A stretch of 64,000 nucleotides of DNA, from positions 292,288-356,287 of the forward strand of contig DGNS01000005.1 in assembly GCA_002389045.1 (NCBI GenBank), read 5' to 3'. The stretch is from Thiotrichaceae bacterium UBA4486 (GTDB lineage: Bacteria; Pseudomonadota; Gammaproteobacteria; Eutrophobiales; Eutrophobiaceae). The translations under genes and the position numbers were made by a program. The first letter of the stretch is position 1, and every line of letters starts with the position of its first letter. Positions 18,605-27,234 of this stretch are shown here, in pieces. The notes below the pieces were generated by a model. The model did not search any database. It saw nothing but the letters and a program-made list of their open reading frames with translations, and was not told the DNA's origin.

Positions 18605-19783
18605 ATGACACCTGAAGAATGGCTCGGCGCACTGGGCCTCATTTTCCTGCTCGGGATGACCACCGACTATATCGGCAGCCGTACTTCCCTGCCACGTATC
18701 ACATTGCTGATCATTTTCGGTATTGTCATCGGCAAACACGGCTTTGGCCTGTTACCGGAAGAACTCACCGGTCATTTCGAACTCATTACCAATATTGCCA
18801 TGCTCATGATCGGCTTCCTGCTCGGCGGCAAGTTGACCCGTGATTTTCTGAAAACCACCGCCAGTGTGGTGTTCAGCATCGCGACCTGGGCCGCGGTATC
18901 ATCGGCGGCGCTGGTCACGGGCGGACTTTATTTACTGCAGGTTCCACTGCCGATCTGCATCATCCTCGGCTGCATATCAGCGGCCACCGATCCCGCCGCC
19001 ACCACGGAAGCGATCCGGGATACAGGTATCGATAGCGATTTCACCCGCAAACTCTTCACCATCGTCGCGCTTGATGACCTGGTGGGCATCATTATATTCG
19101 GCATCGGTTTATCGATTATTTCTATCATCAGCACGGACGGCGATTTCCAGAATATGATTATCATGATTTCCTGGGAACTCATCGGCGCCGTACTGTTGGG
19201 CTTGTTCCTCGGCCTGCCCGGATCGGTGCTCACCGGCCGCATCAATGAAGGCGAACCGATGCTGATGGAAGCACTGGCACTGGTGTTTCTCTGTGGCGGA
19301 CTCGCCCTGTGGCTGGAAGTCTCGATCATCATCTCGGCCCTGACCATGGGCGCCGTTATTTCCAACTGCGCCACACATCATCAGTATCCGTTCCACGCCA
19401 TCGAGAACATCGAATGGCCGGTGCTGGTACTGTTCTTTACTCTCGCCGGGGCTTCATTGCACATCACCGAACTCGTCGCTATAGGACTGATTGGGATGGT
19501 TTACATGATCTGCCGCACGGCGGGCAAGGCGCTCGGCGCGTGGATTGGCGGAACACTTTCACACAGCGATACACTCACCCGCCGCTGGTCGGGCCTCGCC
19601 ATGCTGCCGCAGGCCGGTATTGCAATGGGCATGGCGCTCATAGCCGCGGACCATTTTCCCGAATACCGGCAACTGATCCTCTCGGTCGTGATCAGCACGA
19701 CCATACTGTTTGAAATTGCAGGTCCCGTGGTCACCGGTTTTTGTGTCAGAAAAGTCCGGAAGACAGTGAGACCACCGAAATAA
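18605..19783 (+). CDS. Cation:proton antiporter (CPA family)
   Basis: Inner-membrane Na+(K+)/H+ exchanger-like protein of 392 aa with about 12 hydrophobic segments. The ion-binding region is SAATDPAATTEAIRDTGID, followed by VALDDLVGIIIFGIGL with the conserved paired Asp residues. It ends soon after the membrane domain and has no RCK/TrkA-N regulatory domain. It lies 51 bp after asnS on the same strand. The transported ion cannot be told from sequence. Confidence 0.88.
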   Translation: MTPEEWLGALGLIFLLGMTTDYIGSRTSLPRITLLIIFGIVIGKHGFGLLPEELTGHFELITNIAMLMIGFLLGGKLTRDFLKTTASVVFSIATWAAVSSAALVTGGLYLLQVPLPICIILGCISAATDPAATTEAIRDTGIDSDFTRKLFTIVALDDLVGIIIFGIGLSIISIISTDGDFQNMIIMISWELIGAVLLGLFLGLPGSVLTGRINEGEPMLMEALALVFLCGGLALWLEVSIIISALTMGAVISNCATHHQYPFHAIENIEWPVLVLFFTLAGASLHITELVAIGLIGMVYMICRTAGKALGAWIGGTLSHSDTLTRRWSGLAMLPQAGIAMGMALIAADHFPEYRQLILSVVISTTILFEIAGPVVTGFCVRKVRKTVRPPK

Positions 19784-19819
19784 CGACGTAGTGTTAATGT
19801 AAATTCTTACCTGTATTAC

Positions 19820-20007
19820 CCCTAACGTTGCATAAATTTTTGGCGCAGGACCACTCCGCTCCTTCTATAACAGCATTTTCCGGGCCGTGCTCGCTTTTTC
19901 CAATCCTCACATAGAGTGAGCTATGCTCCGGTTGGAAAAGTCTGCGCGCGACCCGGAAAATACCGCTCTAAAAGCCCCTGCATCCAAAAATTTATGCAAC
20001 GTTAGGG
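19820..20007. mobile_element. MITE-like element, 24-bp TIRs, TTAC target duplication
   Basis: A non-coding element of 188 bp with perfect 24-bp terminal inverted repeats (19820-19843 and 19984-20007, starting CCCTAACGTTGCATAAATTT). It is flanked on both sides by TTAC (19816-19819 and 20008-20011), a 4-bp target-site duplication. Internal dyads continue the symmetry, e.g. ATTTTCCGGG with CCCGGAAAAT and TTTTCCAA with TTGGAAAA, so the whole element could fold into one long hairpin. No transposase is encoded. It would have been mobilised in trans. Confidence 0.85.
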
Positions 20008-20139
20008 TTACATTTTTTCCAAACAGTAACAAATCCGCGCAGTAATCATCTATGTAGAAGATAGATGTTATCCGGCAACAAATCCTCACGGACCTGACAA
20101 ACAGTATGGAATTGTGAAATTGAGACAGGCAATCGGGCG

Positions 20140-20963
20140 ATGCTAAACAACATAAATCCAATGTCTGGTAAAACTGAATCGACTGATCCTGGTTGCATGG
20201 AAATCTGGGGCGGCTATGAACGAACCGAAAAATCTATCAGTGTTACCGGGTTTGATGTCTGGATCAGTTCCAATCCATACCACAATTCGCCACTTGGCGG
20301 CGATATTTATTATATCTCGAGTTGCGGTGCTGCAAGGATATCCCGCTTCAGCCTTATGGACATCTCCGGCCATGGTCCTGGCGTATCGAAATCCGCAAAA
20401 TGCCTGCGCACGCTTATGCGTAAAAATGTGAACACATCGGATCAGACCCGTTTCGCCCGGAAACTCAATGATGATTTCGGCATGTTCAGCAAGGAGGGTA
20501 TTTTTGCCACAGCCCTGCTAACCGCCTATGACGCAGTCACTGATAATCTGAAAATATGCAATGCGGGCCATCCCAGGCCCCTGTTATACAGAAAACACAA
20601 AGATACATGGAATGTACTTGACGAATCACTGGAGGATTGCGCCGGCCGGATCTGGAATATCCCGCTGGGCGTTCACAGCGAGAGCAGTTATCGTCAATTT
20701 GAAATCAGCCTGATGTCGGGCGATATCGTGCTCATGTTTACTGATGCCGTCATCGAGCTGCCGGATAGCACAGGCATGCCTATAGGCGAGGAAGGACTAT
20801 TATCACTACTGGAAGATATACCAAAGATGATTCAAAAACCTTCGGTGCCACCCTGGAGCAAAAGCTCACCAGCATGTCATTACCGGGTGATGACCTGACA
20901 TTGATGGTATTGTTTCACAATGCAACCAACCCGCCCCGGCAAAACATCTATCAGCAATTATAA
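20140..20963 (+). pseudogene. SpoIIE/PP2C-type serine phosphatase, one-base frameshift
   Basis: A PPM-family phosphatase domain protein. Motifs in order are SPLGGDIYYI, LMDISGHGPGV, NAGHPRPLLY, IPLGVHSESSY and IVLMFTDAVIEL. The first frame runs out at 20898 with nonsense sequence after LLEDIPK. The expected ending, DDSKTFGATLEQKL...PGDDLTLMVLF, with its metal-binding GDD, lies in the next frame and stops at 20963. One A missing from the A-run at 20823-20825 explains everything, so this may be a sequencing error or a recent mutation. Start at 20140 or 20161. No sensor domain; partner unknown. Confidence 0.8.
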
Positions 20964-21149
20964 ACAGTCTGGCGAAAGATGGTTACATGAGATGTATTAC
21001 GGGTATTGCATTGATACCGGCACAGTAACCCTTTGCCCCTGACTCTGCGACGAACTCGACCCGCCAGGCCAGAGTAGCGCAACCGCCATAACATCAAATG
21101 CAATGACGCATTTGATCCGGAATCCACCTCGTGCCTGTCAGGATGGTAT

Positions 21150-21194
21150 GGGGTCCGGGACATTAAAGACAAAATCTCGTCTGTCCCAGACCCC
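21150..21194. repeat. Hairpin GGGGTCcGGGAC...GTCCCaGACCCC
   Basis: A 45-bp imperfect inverted repeat with a 12-bp stem (one mismatch) between the phosphatase remnant and osmC. There is no T-run, so it is not a typical terminator. It looks like a dispersed intergenic repeat. It is the only copy seen here. Confidence 0.5.
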
Positions 21195-21201
21195 TATATC
21201 A

Positions 21202-21780
21202 TCATACTCTTTCCAGGATCACCGGGACCGGCCGGCAGACGGTATTGCAAACCGGCGAATGCCTGGTGGTGAAATCAAGCAATTCGTCCAGTTCCTGATC
21301 GCTGCAGTCGGCCTCGATATGCATCCGGATCCGGATCTCCCGGTATCCGACCGGTACCGAGTCATCCAGATCGAGCAGCCCCTGTACATCCATGCTGCCG
21401 GTCAGTTCGGTGGATAATTCCTGTATCTTTATCCCTCGCGCGGCTGCGTGCAATACTGTGGTGGTGGTCACGCAACCCGCCAGGGCGTGCAGCAGGAATT
21501 CCACCGGATTGGCTCCTTCATTGTTACCGAGCAGAACGGGCGGTTCCCCGTTGGTAAACTCAAAGGGTTCATCGCGTGACTTGTCCTCGGCGCCGGCACC
21601 GTAAAAGTCCCGGATAGTGGAGATGTTTTCGCCACCTCCAACCCAGCGATTTCTGGCCCTGAACTCAAAGTTTGCCAGTGAGGGCTGCGCCTTGATGGCA
21701 TTCAGCGTATCGATCAATTGATCCATATTCAGGCCATTCATGAGCACGGGCTGTTGCTCTACTGTCTGTGTGTCAGTCAT
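21202..21780 (-). CDS. OsmC family protein
   Basis: A 192-aa member of the OsmC/Ohr superfamily of thiol peroxidase-like proteins. The first redox Cys lies in LLHALAGCVTTTTVLHAAAR. The second-cysteine region is HSPVCNTVCRP near the C-terminus. The NPVEFLLHAL helix is typical. The ATG has AGGAG 9 bp upstream. It is divergent from the GlxA-type regulator, a likely controller. Substrate (organic hydroperoxide or other electrophile) is not determined. Confidence 0.88.
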   Translation of the reverse strand: MTDTQTVEQQPVLMNGLNMDQLIDTLNAIKAQPSLANFEFRARNRWVGGGENISTIRDFYGAGAEDKSRDEPFEFTNGEPPVLLGNNEGANPVEFLLHALAGCVTTTTVLHAAARGIKIQELSTELTGSMDVQGLLDLDDSVPVGYREIRIRMHIEADCSDQELDELLDFTTRHSPVCNTVCRPVPVILERV

Positions 21781-21926
21781 ATCAGGTTCTCCTCTGGCTA
21801 ATAGTAATAATCACGCTTCCCCGCAGTGCGGAGGATTGTGAATAAGGTACGTATCAGAGGCCCGACACATAAGATGGAGAATTGACAAAAAGGAGGCATT
21901 CGTGCCATAAATTTACACGCATACCC

Positions 21927-22955
21927 ATGAACAACAGCAAAAAACCGCTGGAAGCGCTGATTATGGCCGTCCCGGAGACGGCCGGCTCGGCCTTGTACGG
22001 CATCTTCGATGTCCTCTCCGTCACCGGCACGTTGTGGCAGACGCTGTCCGGAGACGATGCAGCATCAAACCTGATCCGTCCGCGAATCCTCTCCACAACG
22101 ACCGATCCCTTCTACTGTGGCCATGGCATACCCGTGCATCCGGCACTGGCTCTCTCCCAGGCGAACCATGCCGATATCATCATACTGCCGGAGATCTGGC
22201 TCGCGCCCGATGAAAATTTCCATGGGCGCTATCCGGAGTTGACTGCCTGGATCCGACACATGTACCGGGCCGGCGCGTGTATCTATTCCGCGTGCTCCGG
22301 TTCGATCATGCTGGCGGAAACGGGACTTCTGGACGGTTGCGAGGCGACCTCACACTGGGGATATGAAGATATGTTCCGCCGCCACTATCCCGGGGTGCAA
22401 TTCAAGGTCGGTCCGACGCTGGTATTTGCCGATGCCGACGGGCGAATTGTCACCGCAGGCGGAACCACGTCCTGGCACGACCTGATCCTGCACATCATCG
22501 CCCGGCATTGCAGTCCGGGTGAGGCGCTGCGAATCGCCAAGGTGTATCTGCTGAAATGGCATGGCGAGGGGCAGTTGCCGTATGCAAACCTGGTACGGCG
22601 ACATCATCATGCCGATTCCGTGGTCAGGGATTGTGAAAACTGGCTCGCTGAGCATTTCCGGGAAAAAAATTGTATCACCCGCGTGCTGGAACGATCCGGA
22701 CTACCGCAACGCACACTCAAACGGCGTTTCAAATCCGCGACCGGTATTTCATTGATTGAGTACATACAACGCCTGCGGGTGGAACATGCCAAACGGCTGC
22801 TGGAATCGGACGAGGCATCGATCGAAGCGATCAGCACCGAATCCGGTTACGAGGACGTGGCCTTTTTTCGCCGCCTCTTCAAGCGCAGTACGGGCCTGAC
22901 TCCTGGTCAGTACCGCCGTATGTTCAAAGGGGATCATATGGAAGCCGCTCATTAG
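21927..22955 (+). CDS. GlxA-type AraC regulator with DJ-1/PfpI domain
   Basis: A transcription factor of 342 aa. An N-terminal DJ-1/PfpI-like domain contains the nucleophile-elbow stretch CIYSACSGSIMLAETGLL. A C-terminal AraC helix-turn-helix pair follows from about residue 245 (LERSGLPQRTLKRRFKSATG, ESGYEDVAFFRRLFKRSTGL, TPGQYRR). The ATG at 21927 has no obvious ribosome site; a GGAGG at about 21891 is followed by a GTG that runs into a stop at once. Divergent from osmC. The effector is unknown. Confidence 0.9.
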   Translation: MNNSKKPLEALIMAVPETAGSALYGIFDVLSVTGTLWQTLSGDDAASNLIRPRILSTTTDPFYCGHGIPVHPALALSQANHADIIILPEIWLAPDENFHGRYPELTAWIRHMYRAGACIYSACSGSIMLAETGLLDGCEATSHWGYEDMFRRHYPGVQFKVGPTLVFADADGRIVTAGGTTSWHDLILHIIARHCSPGEALRIAKVYLLKWHGEGQLPYANLVRRHHHADSVVRDCENWLAEHFREKNCITRVLERSGLPQRTLKRRFKSATGISLIEYIQRLRVEHAKRLLESDEASIEAISTESGYEDVAFFRRLFKRSTGLTPGQYRRMFKGDHMEAAH

Positions 22956-23116
22956 CCGCTGTCCACGTCCTTGCTGTTACACTGCATCGCCTTTTATCTG
23001 CTCCCTGACTGCAAACCGGTTATCCAGATAGACTTTGTGTTGGTGCTGTGGATATGGCAATCTTTCCCTGTTGGCAGCTGCATAACTATCTTTAATTAAA
23101 TTTACCGGGTCATTTT

Positions 23117-24193
23117 ATGTCTGTTTTGAATAATACCGTGCCGCTTGAAGCCGGGCAAAAAGCCGCTCCGGACTTGCGTAAAACCGGGGCCCATCCTGAC
23201 CACTGGTATCCACTGGCCCGATCCCGCGATATAAAACCAGGCAAGGTCCTGGGCCGGTCTTTCGCCGGTGAACCCATTGCCCTGGTGCGTGGCGCCAGTG
23301 GCCGGCTATTCGCGCTGGAAGATCGTTGCGCGCATCGCCAGGTTCCGCTGCGTGCGGGCGTGGTGTGCGGCGAAACCATACAGTGTTGCTATCATGGCTG
23401 GACCTACGATCATGAAGGCACGTGCATCAATATTCCTTACGTGGGAAAAAGCGATCGCATACCCAGGGGCGTTCGCAGTTATCCCTGCCGCGAGGCCTAT
23501 GGCCTGATCTTTGTTTTTCCGGGTGATCCGGACAAGGCCGAAACGGCTTTTTTCCCGGACATACCGGCGCATGCCGATCGCAAATACAAAAACCGTTATC
23601 TGGATCACCAGGTTGCCTGCCATTACTCCTTCCTGCATGAAAATCTGATGGATATGAATCATCAGTTTCTGCACAGAAGAATCATGGCGAAAATCAAGAC
23701 CGGTTATCTTGGCCTGCGCGAGGGTGACAACTGGGTGGAAGTGGATTACACATTCTCCCGAACCGGCAAACAGCCCCTGGGTGAAAAAATCATGCTCGGC
23801 AAGGGGTCCCGACCCGACAGGGATCTGATGACCGTGCGCACACAGTATCCCAACCAGATCCTGAAGTTCTGGACAGCCGGCAGCGAACATCCGGCGCTGG
23901 ACTTGTGGATCACCTATGTCCCGGTAGATAAACAGCAACGCATCAACCATACCTTTGGCCTGATTAATATACGCAGGCCCGCGATACCGTTACTGCTGGA
24001 CCTGCTCTGGCCGTTTATCATTTATTTCACCAACGGCATATTCAACGAGGATCGCTGGGTGGTGGAGATGGAACAGGCTGCTTTCGATGCCCAGGGCGCT
24101 GACTGGAACCAGGAAATCTTTCAGGTGATACTGAAAGTCCGGGAGTTACTGTTACGCGAAGGTGTTCCTATCCAGCATTATCAGGATGTCTGA
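23117..24193 (+). CDS. Rieske-type aromatic ring-hydroxylating oxygenase, alpha subunit
   Basis: A 358-aa non-heme iron oxygenase. The Rieske [2Fe-2S] ligands are C-x-H in DRCAHRQVPL and C-x2-H in IQCCYHGWTY (residues about 75-100). The mononuclear iron motif is ENLMDMNHQFLHRR near residue 180. The layout matches the single-component vanillate O-demethylase/phenoxybenzoate dioxygenase type. No reductase or ferredoxin gene is adjacent, so electrons must come from elsewhere. Substrate unknown. Confidence 0.88.
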   Translation: MSVLNNTVPLEAGQKAAPDLRKTGAHPDHWYPLARSRDIKPGKVLGRSFAGEPIALVRGASGRLFALEDRCAHRQVPLRAGVVCGETIQCCYHGWTYDHEGTCINIPYVGKSDRIPRGVRSYPCREAYGLIFVFPGDPDKAETAFFPDIPAHADRKYKNRYLDHQVACHYSFLHENLMDMNHQFLHRRIMAKIKTGYLGLREGDNWVEVDYTFSRTGKQPLGEKIMLGKGSRPDRDLMTVRTQYPNQILKFWTAGSEHPALDLWITYVPVDKQQRINHTFGLINIRRPAIPLLLDLLWPFIIYFTNGIFNEDRWVVEMEQAAFDAQGADWNQEIFQVILKVRELLLREGVPIQHYQDV

Positions 24194-24414
24194 TTAAAGC
24201 GGTAATAGGCGTCTTTTTTCCTTCCGCCTTTATCTTTTCTCTTATCCAGTAGCTGTTTTTTACAATTCCGGAGGCAATCCGGGGACAGTTTACTTAATTG
24301 CGATTTGAGAAACTGAACCTGGAATTCTGAAACCGGCGTCCGGCTGCTTTCGCTTGATTTTCTGCTTCTAATAACTATTTGCATATATGTCAGATATAGC
24401 ATATTCTTTTCGGT

Positions 24415-24753
24415 GTGAGCGCAAAGGACAAGCCCTTGGTCTGGTTACATGGAGTGGTAAAGACACCACCGTTTTCAGTCGCTGCAAGACTGGAAGCAGG
24501 TTATCTGCTGAGGTTGTTGCAGCATGGTGAAAAACTTTCAATGCCTCACTCTCGCCAAATGCCATCAATAGGACCTCGATGCCATGAGCTTCGAATCACG
24601 GATGAGGACTACATTTGGCGAATTATTTACCGTACTGACATTGATGCGATTGTAATAGCAGAGGTCTTTAAAAAGAAAACGGAGAAAACACCGAAATCGG
24701 TTATCGATGTATGTAGAGACAGATTGAGGTTGTATGATAATGCAAGCAAATAA
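24415..24753 (+). CDS. RelE/HigB-type toxin (Gp49-like)
   Basis: A 112-aa toxin of the HigB/Gp49-like branch of the RelE superfamily, expected to be an mRNA interferase. Typical stretches are EAGYLLRLLQHGEKL, SRQMPSIGPRCHELRI and WRIIYRTDIDAIVIAEVFKK followed by KTEKTPKS. It starts at GTG 24415. It overlaps the antitoxin gene downstream, in the HigBA order (toxin first), which differs from the RelBE order. Activity is inferred. Confidence 0.85.
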   Translation: MSAKDKPLVWLHGVVKTPPFSVAARLEAGYLLRLLQHGEKLSMPHSRQMPSIGPRCHELRITDEDYIWRIIYRTDIDAIVIAEVFKKKTEKTPKSVIDVCRDRLRLYDNASK

Positions 24754-25066
24754 ACGCAAGAAACTTGAAAAATACGGCTGGAAAACAGGAACGGCTGGTG
24801 AGTTCCTGGGCCTCTCTCCGGACGAAGCCGCATATATTGAAATGAAAATAGGCTTAAGTCATTCTCTGAGAGATAAACGCTTAAAGAAAAAATTAAGCCA
24901 GAAAGAGCTTGCCAGGTTGATTAAGTCCAGCCAGTCACGGATTGCAAAAATGGAGGCCGGCGACCCGAGTGTATCAATAGACCTTCTGGTAAAATCACTA
25001 TTGGCTTTGGGAGCTTCTCGAAAAGAATTGGCCAGGATGATATCAACGACCTCTCATGCAGCATAA
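24734..25066 (+). CDS. XRE-family antitoxin (HigA-like)
   Basis: A 110-aa DNA-binding antitoxin. An Xre-type helix-turn-helix is seen at KLSQKELARLIKSSQSRIAK followed by MEAGDPSVSIDLLVKSLLAL. The N-terminal segment EYIEMKIGL-like (YIEMKIGLSHSLRDKRLK) is typical of antitoxins paired with Gp49-like toxins. It overlaps the toxin by 20 bp (14 if the ATG at 24740 is used). It probably represses the pair from the operator upstream of 24415. Confidence 0.87.
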   Translation: MIMQANKRKKLEKYGWKTGTAGEFLGLSPDEAAYIEMKIGLSHSLRDKRLKKKLSQKELARLIKSSQSRIAKMEAGDPSVSIDLLVKSLLALGASRKELARMISTTSHAA

Positions 25067-25335
25067 CGCCTGCAGCAGGCGACCGCTTTATGTGGAGCAG
25101 CAGGGAGTGATAATGGGCAGCCCATTTTATCCACTTATTACGAAATAAGTTTCATCTGACCCCACTAATTCAAATCATCAACACACCACGGTTCCGGTCA
25201 TCACGCACCAACCGGACGAATGTCATTTTTCTGATAAATTGAAAGTGTCAGACAGATGGCTTGTCTTCCGCCATATCGATACGCCATAATCCCTCCCCTT
25301 TTTGTTTGGCAATTCTATAAGGCAATTTAATAACT

Positions 25336-26241
25336 ATGTGGTTCAAAAACCTTCGCATCTACTGTCTGACTGAAAAACTTGACTTGACCCAGGAAACGCT
25401 GGAAGCACAACTTTCACAATTGAAATTCAAACCCTGTACCAGCCTGGATTTTTCCAGCTATGGCTGGGTACCGCCATTGGGTAAAGACAGCGAGATGCTG
25501 ACCCACAGCAGCGGTGGCTACACCATGATCTGTGCCAGAAAACAGGAGAAAATCCTGCCCGCCGCCGCCGTCAATGAAATGATGGAAGAAAAGGTGCTTG
25601 AACTGGAAGCCAACCAGGCTCGCAACATCTACCGGAAGGAACGCAGAAATATCAAGGAAGATGTGGTCCATAGTCTCCTGCCCAGAGCCCTGACCCGCTC
25701 CAACCTGCTCTATGCCTACTTCGATGAAAAACAGGGAATGCTAATCATCGATAGTGCCAGCAGTAATAAAGCAGAAGAATTTCTCGACCATCTGCGTGCC
25801 ACCCTGGGCCGGCTGCCGGTCGTGCCGCTGAGTTGTCACGGTGACCCGGCCAATATCATGACCCGATGGATAGAAAACCATGTGCCGAAAGGCTTTGAAC
25901 TGGACAGCGATTGCGAATTACAAAACCCCAGGGAAAGTAAAAATACCGTCCGTTGTAAAAACCAGGAACTGGAAAGTGATGAAGTCCTGAACCACATCAA
26001 GGCAGGCAAACGTGTTATCCAGATAGGTATTGTCTGGCAAAATGCCATCCGATTCATTTTATCAGATGATTTTTCCATCAAACGATTACGCTTCGAGGAG
26101 ATCATACTGGATCAGTCCGGCAATGATGCCGAAGACAAAGCCACGCAATTTGATCAAGACTTCGCCATTATGACCTTGCAAATTACCCAACTGATAAATG
26201 AATTACTGGAAGAGTTTGGTGGAGCGGAAAAGGCGAATTAA
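25336..26241 (+). CDS. rdgC: Recombination-associated protein RdgC
   Basis: A ring-shaped nucleoid-associated DNA-binding protein that modulates RecA, 301 aa (E. coli 303). The N-terminus MWFKNLRIYCLTEKLDL and the SSYGWVPPLG stretch are diagnostic. The C-terminal half includes LDSDCELQNPRESKNTVRCK and VIQIGIVWQNAIRFILSDDF. It stands alone. The preceding 270 bp hold only a small TGGGC-A-GCCCA hairpin near 25113 downstream of the antitoxin. Confidence 0.96.
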   Translation: MWFKNLRIYCLTEKLDLTQETLEAQLSQLKFKPCTSLDFSSYGWVPPLGKDSEMLTHSSGGYTMICARKQEKILPAAAVNEMMEEKVLELEANQARNIYRKERRNIKEDVVHSLLPRALTRSNLLYAYFDEKQGMLIIDSASSNKAEEFLDHLRATLGRLPVVPLSCHGDPANIMTRWIENHVPKGFELDSDCELQNPRESKNTVRCKNQELESDEVLNHIKAGKRVIQIGIVWQNAIRFILSDDFSIKRLRFEEIILDQSGNDAEDKATQFDQDFAIMTLQITQLINELLEEFGGAEKAN

Positions 26242-26406
26242 AACATAGATACACCTGGAGTCACTATCCTGGAACCCCGGGATGATTCCATATATGCAAC
26301 GCCTTGGGATCTGTGCCTCGATGCAGAGCAGGTTCATCCCGGTTTCCCGGTTACTTCTAAAAAGCGTCATATTATCGATAGTGTTGTGATGAACACAGTA
26401 GAATGC

Positions 26407-26961
26407 TTATCTGGCAAAGGCATCTCTGCATAACTGCTGTTCGCAAGGAACATTATCATGGTCACCATCCATCTGCACATCGGGGCAGTTTTGCAGGAAA
26501 AACCGGGCTTCGGCACAAGAGTTCATTTGTGAACAGTGGATACGGCCATCACAGAGAAAAGCAGTCGAACCAGTTTGATCACCGGACTGAGCAGTATTTG
26601 CGGTTTGTGGATCCGCGCGGCGTAAATATTCGCTGTAAGCGTAGTATGCGGCAGCTACGACGAAGACAAGCGGAACGACCCGACGGACGAAGAAGCCCGG
26701 CTTGCCGCGAGGACGTCCGGGTTTTGGCCGGGGAGTGGAACTTGCCGTGGTAAGGCCAGGACAATGCAGGTTCTTTGCCCGTTTCTTCCCTCCGCTGTCA
26801 TTCTCAATATCGAATGTGAGTCGTTCTCCGATCGTTGGACGACGGCCATCCCTGGGAAACGCGGAGATATGAACAAAAACCTCAGGACCACCCTGAGTCG
26901 GTGTGATGAAGCCGAAACCTCGATCATCATTCCATTTTGTGAGAGTGCCTTCAATACGCAT
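26407..26961 (-). CDS. Cold-shock domain / Excalibur domain membrane protein
   Basis: A 184-aa protein with three parts. Residues 1-68 are a cold-shock (OB-fold) domain with RNP-like DDRGFGFITP and VFVHISAF motifs. A Pro/Arg-rich linker leads to one membrane helix at about residues 90-110 (VVPLVFVVAAAYYAYSEYL). The C-terminus is an Excalibur-type Cys-rich Ca-binding domain (FLCDGRIHCSQMNSCAEARF, then MDGDHDNVPCEQQLC). The nucleic-acid domain should face the cytoplasm and the Excalibur domain the periplasm. The start could also be the ATG at 26973. Confidence 0.8.
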   Translation of the reverse strand: MRIEGTLTKWNDDRGFGFITPTQGGPEVFVHISAFPRDGRRPTIGERLTFDIENDSGGKKRAKNLHCPGLTTASSTPRPKPGRPRGKPGFFVRRVVPLVFVVAAAYYAYSEYLRRADPQTANTAQSGDQTGSTAFLCDGRIHCSQMNSCAEARFFLQNCPDVQMDGDHDNVPCEQQLCRDAFAR

Positions 26962-27234
26962 ATTAAAATGCATAACGCGGCACCAGGGTCAAACCTGTGC
27001 AACCCACTGATATTGAAACTATTTCATTTGAAAAAACCATGTTATAAGTCCTTAAACGGGCTATTTCATGGCCGAAATGGCCCTTGTAAAACATCGCGGA
27101 TCCAATAGCCGAACACGACTGAAAAAAACAGTTCGCTCGCAGCATCCTTCCACGTTAACGTTCAGCCGTACGCTTTTTGTATCGGCGGGAATTGCAGCCC
27201 CATTCAGCCGAAATTCAAACAATGCCTGTCCGCT

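Noticed and set aside
24194..24414. Minus-strand frame of 73 codons between the Rieske and toxin genes
   Set aside because: Composition is basic and low-complexity, with no motif, and it covers the toxin promoter region. I treat the 221 bp as non-coding.
26272..26346. CCCCGGGATGA / TCATCCCGG inverted repeat after rdgC as a terminator
   Set aside because: The arms are about 55 bp apart, not followed by a T-run, and pair imperfectly; no support beyond symmetry.
27057..27082. GGGCTATTTC / GAAATGGCCC hairpin upstream of the cold-shock/Excalibur gene
   Set aside because: Imperfect stem with no T-run and no orientation evidence; noted only as a possible 5' UTR structure.
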